Positions 43,744 through 47,434 of a stretch of 47,434 bases of DNA are shown piece after piece. The translations under genes were made by a program, and so were the position numbers. The notes beneath the pieces were generated by a model. That model was given only the letters and a program-made list of their open reading frames with translations, made no database searches and was not told where the DNA came from. The stretch's first letter is position 1. Each line of letters opens with the position of its first letter. This stretch comes from Glomus cerebriforme (Eukaryota; Glomeromycota; Glomeromycetes; Glomerales; Glomeraceae). Where the stretch lies: the NCBI GenBank assembly GCA_003550305.1, contig QKYT01000215.1, positions 8,468 through 55,901 of the forward strand. The letters run 5' to 3'.

Positions 43744-46315
43744 ATGCATTCTTACTTCACCTCAGTTGAAGCTGGTTTCTGGAGTTTAAAACACTATGTT
43801 GACTGGATTATAAAGAATGAAAATGAATTACCGTTATGGGAAACGTGTTTGGCTGACTTTTACAGTTCGTCGGAATTTATAGTTAACCGTAGATCGTTAC
43901 CACGACTCGATCGTGTTGTTGCTGAAAAAATCATTAAAGCTAAGGAGGTGAATGTAATAACCAGATACTGATTCATTACTTTGATTGCGCTACTTACAGA
44001 ATCTTTCATAAATCAGCTTCCCGAAACCAAGAAACTTATTGAAGACCTTCGAATACCATACGAACGGGCATACGACGGAAAATATGGAAAATCTATTTAT
44101 AAGGTTGGTTGATGCTGAGGAATTTATTATAATTAATATCTGAATAGTAAACTTATATGCATAGTTTATCTACAATAGACTATAGTGCATGTGCAACAGG
44201 AAGAGAATATATTTGTTTCAGCGAGCAAAAAAATGCGAACGAAAAAGGAGAAGGTATTTCCTTGATTTGAGAAAACATATATTTATACATAGTACTTTTA
44301 TTTATCTAAATACAGGTTCAGGGTGAAGAGTGTGTCTTGAAAAATGACAATTGCATTCTTATTTCGGTGAGTTAAGTTAGTTTGTCAGATATAAGGTTTG
44401 ATTAATCTGATCCATAATGCTATATTCGTGTTATAGGAGGATGATTATAACAAAGAAAATGTTGACGATGAGGATGAGTTCGATGTCATGGACAAAAACC
44501 TTTACACGCAAAGGTAATGTCTTTCGCGCATTCTTGTTCCATTAGATCGACTAACTGATCAAACTTAGATTTAACATGATGGAAAATTCGAGGAAATGGA
44601 AGTTAGAGTCAGGAAGGTTTGTTGAAGATGTACTCTATGAGCTTGGAATGAAATGCCGATACCACAAGTAAGTGTTGTGTTACCTTTTAAAAAAAAATTT
44701 CAAGAGGATCATTAACTTTGCCTTTTAGTCTTGTTCACTCTTTCATACTCGATCCTACGGATGAGTTTATTAAAAACGCATTCAAAGAAGAGGAGTTATC
44801 TGAAATAATTAAAAAGGAGAACGGGAAAGATTCACTGGAAATTGATGACGAGATCCTCGAGTACATAAACACGTTCGCAAAGGTATTTTATTTTGGATTG
44901 ACATAATATCATTTATTTAGTATGATTTATAAAACGAATGGATATTTCAGGACTCTACAAAGGAAATACGAGTAGCGTTGAATACGCCACATCGCCGGCT
45001 TGGGAGCAATTACAATCCGCAAAATGATTTTGTCTACGAGCATGTAAGAACGACGGTTTCAGATTGGTGAGTGAAGTGAAAAAACTTTTATGATTTATAG
45101 TTCTCCGAAAATCGAGCCATGGGTAGAGCTGCTTCGGTTACCAATCCTTGATAGCCGACTTTGGAGATCATCATTCGGTTCGAAAATTGGAGCACTAATG
45201 ATTTATTCTGCGTTGAACTAATAAATCATTATTGTACAGGGTCCGACTTCTCGAAATGCAACCAAATCCATTAGCTTTGGACATGCCAGAGGCATGGTAT
45301 CGCATAAATGTCTGGAGGACGATCGATATCGCGTTTTCGGATACGCCATATACTTACGTTGTTGGGTCGGTAAAAAAATGTAGTATCTTTGACTTTTGCT
45401 TGTGATTTATTTATTTATTTTTTTTTTTTCTCGAGATGTAGAGGTGAGAAAGCCGGATTGGCTTCTTCTGAAAGAAAAAATCGACACAGGACTTTGCCGA
45501 ACACTGAACCGATCCAACGAAAAGCGATCGGAAAAAAGGGAGACGCATATGTTAGAACTATTGGGTCGACATCAACGGACTGGGCGGCATCAGAAGGCAC
45601 GTCTGGTACTAAGCTAATGAAAGAATTGAGGTTAACCTTGCCAAGAACCCTCAAAGATATTTTAATCCATCTTGCCAGAAAGATTCATTTTGCAGAAGGA
45701 AAGCTGAGGAAGCTGAACGTAGTCGGTTTCGCTCACGCAGGTTAGTATTTCTCTGGTGACTTCTCTGAATTTTTAATAATCGTATTATTTCTTTTTAAAG
45801 GTGCGGTGTTGATTAGGTCAAATCTTGACTGCCCAGCTGGGTACATCTGCAGATATACGAAAGGAGATCCACTTGAAGTTTACGCTGATGTAAATAACTT
45901 TAGTAAATCTTTGGACGTGCTGATCGAGCTAATATGTAGCAAGGTAAGTCATATTGGGTTCGTTTTGTTTAAACTTTAAATTTCTTTTGATACTTAATTT
46001 CTTCTCTAGCTCCTAATACTTCAGACGATGAAAGTTATAAACGGTGGTATGGATAGTCAAAACAATATTGCAAGGTGGAAACAACGGGTAAAGTCAGAGA
46101 GTTCGGATGTTTCTATAACAATACCCGACGTTCATCCATCACCGAAGAAACGGAGAATCAGAGAAGTGGAGAATGGTACAGGTTCCGAGGTGAGAATAAG
46201 GAGAAAAAGAAAATTACATGACCCTCCAATCCGACTAACTTTAAGAGAAAATTGTTTACCAAAAAGCAGTTCGAAGAAAAAGAAGATTGGTTCTCGTTCA
46301 CGCCCAAAAAAGTAA
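43744..46315 (+). CDS. 12-exon nuclease-like protein of an AMF-expanded family
   Basis: Exons 43744-43947, 44017-44103, 44179-44253, 44316-44366, 44437-44513, 44569-44667, 44729-44882, 44951-45066, 45240-45365, 45442-45740, 45801-45943 and 46010-46315 join in frame to 578 aa. The N-terminal half is helical and acidic (EDDYNKENVDDEDEFD). RFVEDVLYELGMKCRYHNL then precedes a core: WRTIDIAFSD, GEKAGLASSERKNRHRTLPN, KKGDAYVRT (D364), AASEG (E381), GTK (K387), LTLPRTLKDIL and CPAGYICRYTKGD. The D..E..K order behind a helix with Glu resembles PD-(D/E)XK nucleases, but the spacing E-x5-K is not classical. The tail has three basic clusters (SPKKRRIRE, VRIRRKRKL, SSKKKKIGSRSR), so nuclear location is likely. 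I recall this family as expanded in Glomeromycotina, without a name. The start is the first Met in the exon-1 frame. No lesion is seen, unlike the surrounding DNA. Confidence 0.7.
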
Positions 46316-46659
46316 CTCGATAATTTATATCGGTTAAATTCGGAATACGATACGAATGATTTGCGTGTTTTAAAGAATGGGTGGAAAGGATAAATGTTAG
46401 AATAAATGTTAGAATATAGTAAGGTTTATGGATCATCTAAATGTATATACTTTATGCTATTTTTTAATAAAGCTTCAGTCATGTCATATCAGGTTTTAAT
46501 TTTTAACTTTGTGTGCGTGTTTTAATAAGCAAATATAAATTTTGCGCTTACAGTATAATACATGTGATTTTTTTACTTTGCTGTACAAAAACCAATAATC
46601 GTGTATATTTTATTTTTTTATCAAATTTTTTTCTTAACAAAAATAATCTGCGTTCCAAA
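46316..46659. other. 3' flank of the nuclease-like gene
   Basis: AATAAA words near 46401 and 46466 are candidate polyadenylation signals for the upstream gene. No gene is recognised here. Confidence 0.4.
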
Positions 46660-46830
46660 ATGGAACGGACGCGTAACTTCGAAAACCAATCAGACCAATG
46701 CATTGGACTCTGCTGAGGAAAGAAAATGTCTCGGCCACGCCTACCGAATCTGTTTTAAAATCCAATATGACATCCTCCGATTTCAAGCCTATCATTTACG
46801 AAACAAAACCAGATCCAGAATTAAAGGTAT
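46660..46830 (+). pseudogene. Gene fragment with frame change
   Basis: GRVTSKTNQTNALDSAEER is readable from about 46667. After a one-base frame change near 46720 it continues as ENVSATPTESVLKS, then NMTSSDFKPIIYETKPDPEL, to a donor-like AAG/GTATAG near 46826. Both halves have convincing composition and codon order, but no family is recognised. It could be one exon of a decayed gene or two overlapping artefacts. Confidence 0.3.
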
Positions 46831-47127
46831 AGGGAATCACGTGGCAAATAGGAACACGAATTTTCTGCACAAATAAACTTTTGTAATACTTAATGTAAAA
46901 GGGTAAAATTATACGTTTAGAAAGCTACGAATCTGGACAAACCTATACAATCTTAAAAAGTTTTATTAAATAATATACTTTTCAAGAAACCTTCGTATGA
47001 AGTTGCGAATGGGAAACCTTTTTTGCGAATGGGCAAATAAGGTTTTTATTGGTTTCCTACTTACTGGCGTCGACTCAATAAAAGAACTTGGTAACGTTTA
47101 TAATATATATAATATTTATAATATATA

Positions 47128-47434
47128 CAGTCAGACCTCCATATAATCACCTCTTCGGTTCTGCAAAAATTGGTGATTGTATAGAGGTGTTATTGTAAAA
47201 AGGTAACCTCCCTATAATCCCCACTATATTAAAAATCATGTGAAGTGATTATATAGAGTTTTACATCGCAAATTATATTATCAATTTATTAAAAGTAAAA
47301 AAAAAATATTTACAAGTGTTATTAAATGTTATTATTATATTATGCTATTACTGTATATTATACTAAATATTAAATGTATTAATGTTATTATATGTATTAT
47401 ACTAATATTATTAAATGTTTGAATATTAAAAAAA
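47128..47434. mobile_element. Left end of another pogo-type element (partial)
   Basis: CAGTCAGACCTCCATATAATC at 47128 (preceded by TA) matches the terminal repeats of the elements at 23310 and 31316. Inside, TGATTGTATAGAGGTG and TGATTATATAGAG are subterminal inverted copies, and CCTCCCTATAATCC is a direct one. The right end is not in the window, so the length and coding content are unknown. Confidence 0.7.

Noticed and set aside
45389..45745. 118-codon ORF as an independent gene
   Set aside because: It is exon 10 of the 12-exon nuclease-like gene with intron sequence translated in front (poly-F).

Overview
This window is strongly AT-rich and comes from a eukaryote with many small spliceosomal introns (roughly 50-100 bp, GT..AG, often with a TTTTTAG acceptor). 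Two F-box/leucine-rich-repeat-like genes, a fungal-type GMC alcohol oxidase, a mitochondrial HMG-box protein and a dense load of decayed transposons suggest a Glomeromycotina (arbuscular mycorrhizal) fungus such as Rhizophagus. That assignment is inference from gene style and has not been confirmed by a search.

Layout. 1-4.1 kb is repeat territory: a fragment of a coiled-coil gene, an inverted copy of a block that recurs at 43.2 kb, a decayed rolling-circle-replication (HUH Rep)-like gene on the minus strand, the tail of a Ty3/gypsy polyprotein with a probable LTR, a decayed multi-exon gene, and a 526-bp foldback element. 4.8-17.0 kb is the gene-rich island: a long-chain alcohol oxidase-like GMC protein (4 exons, minus), two single-exon F-box proteins (minus), a two-HMG-box protein with a mitochondrial presequence (3 exons, minus), a small ORF, and a 20-exon AAA ATPase of the fidgetin-like 1 family (plus). 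These genes have housekeeping or regulatory roles and form no operon-like unit.

17.0-43.2 kb is accessory and mostly built from repeats: an 11-bp minisatellite, a repeated TE-like block, a striking T-rich tandem array of intron-like/micro-exon-like units (about 20.1-21.7 kb), a 2.8-kb pogo/Tigger-type DNA transposon containing a 727-bp assembly gap, 156-bp hairpin-forming tandem repeats inside a decayed gene, a pogo-type non-autonomous element split by a 380-bp hAT-type MITE with a perfect 8-bp target duplication, and a minus-strand Ty3/gypsy element broken by at least four later insertions. One of those insertions is itself split by a Tc1 element. Most reading-frame lesions read as C-to-T or G-to-A changes.

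43.2-46.3 kb holds a structurally intact 12-exon gene of a family I know from arbuscular mycorrhizal fungi but cannot name, with a GDAYVR/E/K arrangement reminiscent of PD-(D/E)XK nucleases and a very basic C-terminus. It lies behind a promoter-like array of four CCAATTGG palindromes. A degraded exon-level copy of the same family is at 28.6 kb. The window ends in another pogo-type terminal repeat.
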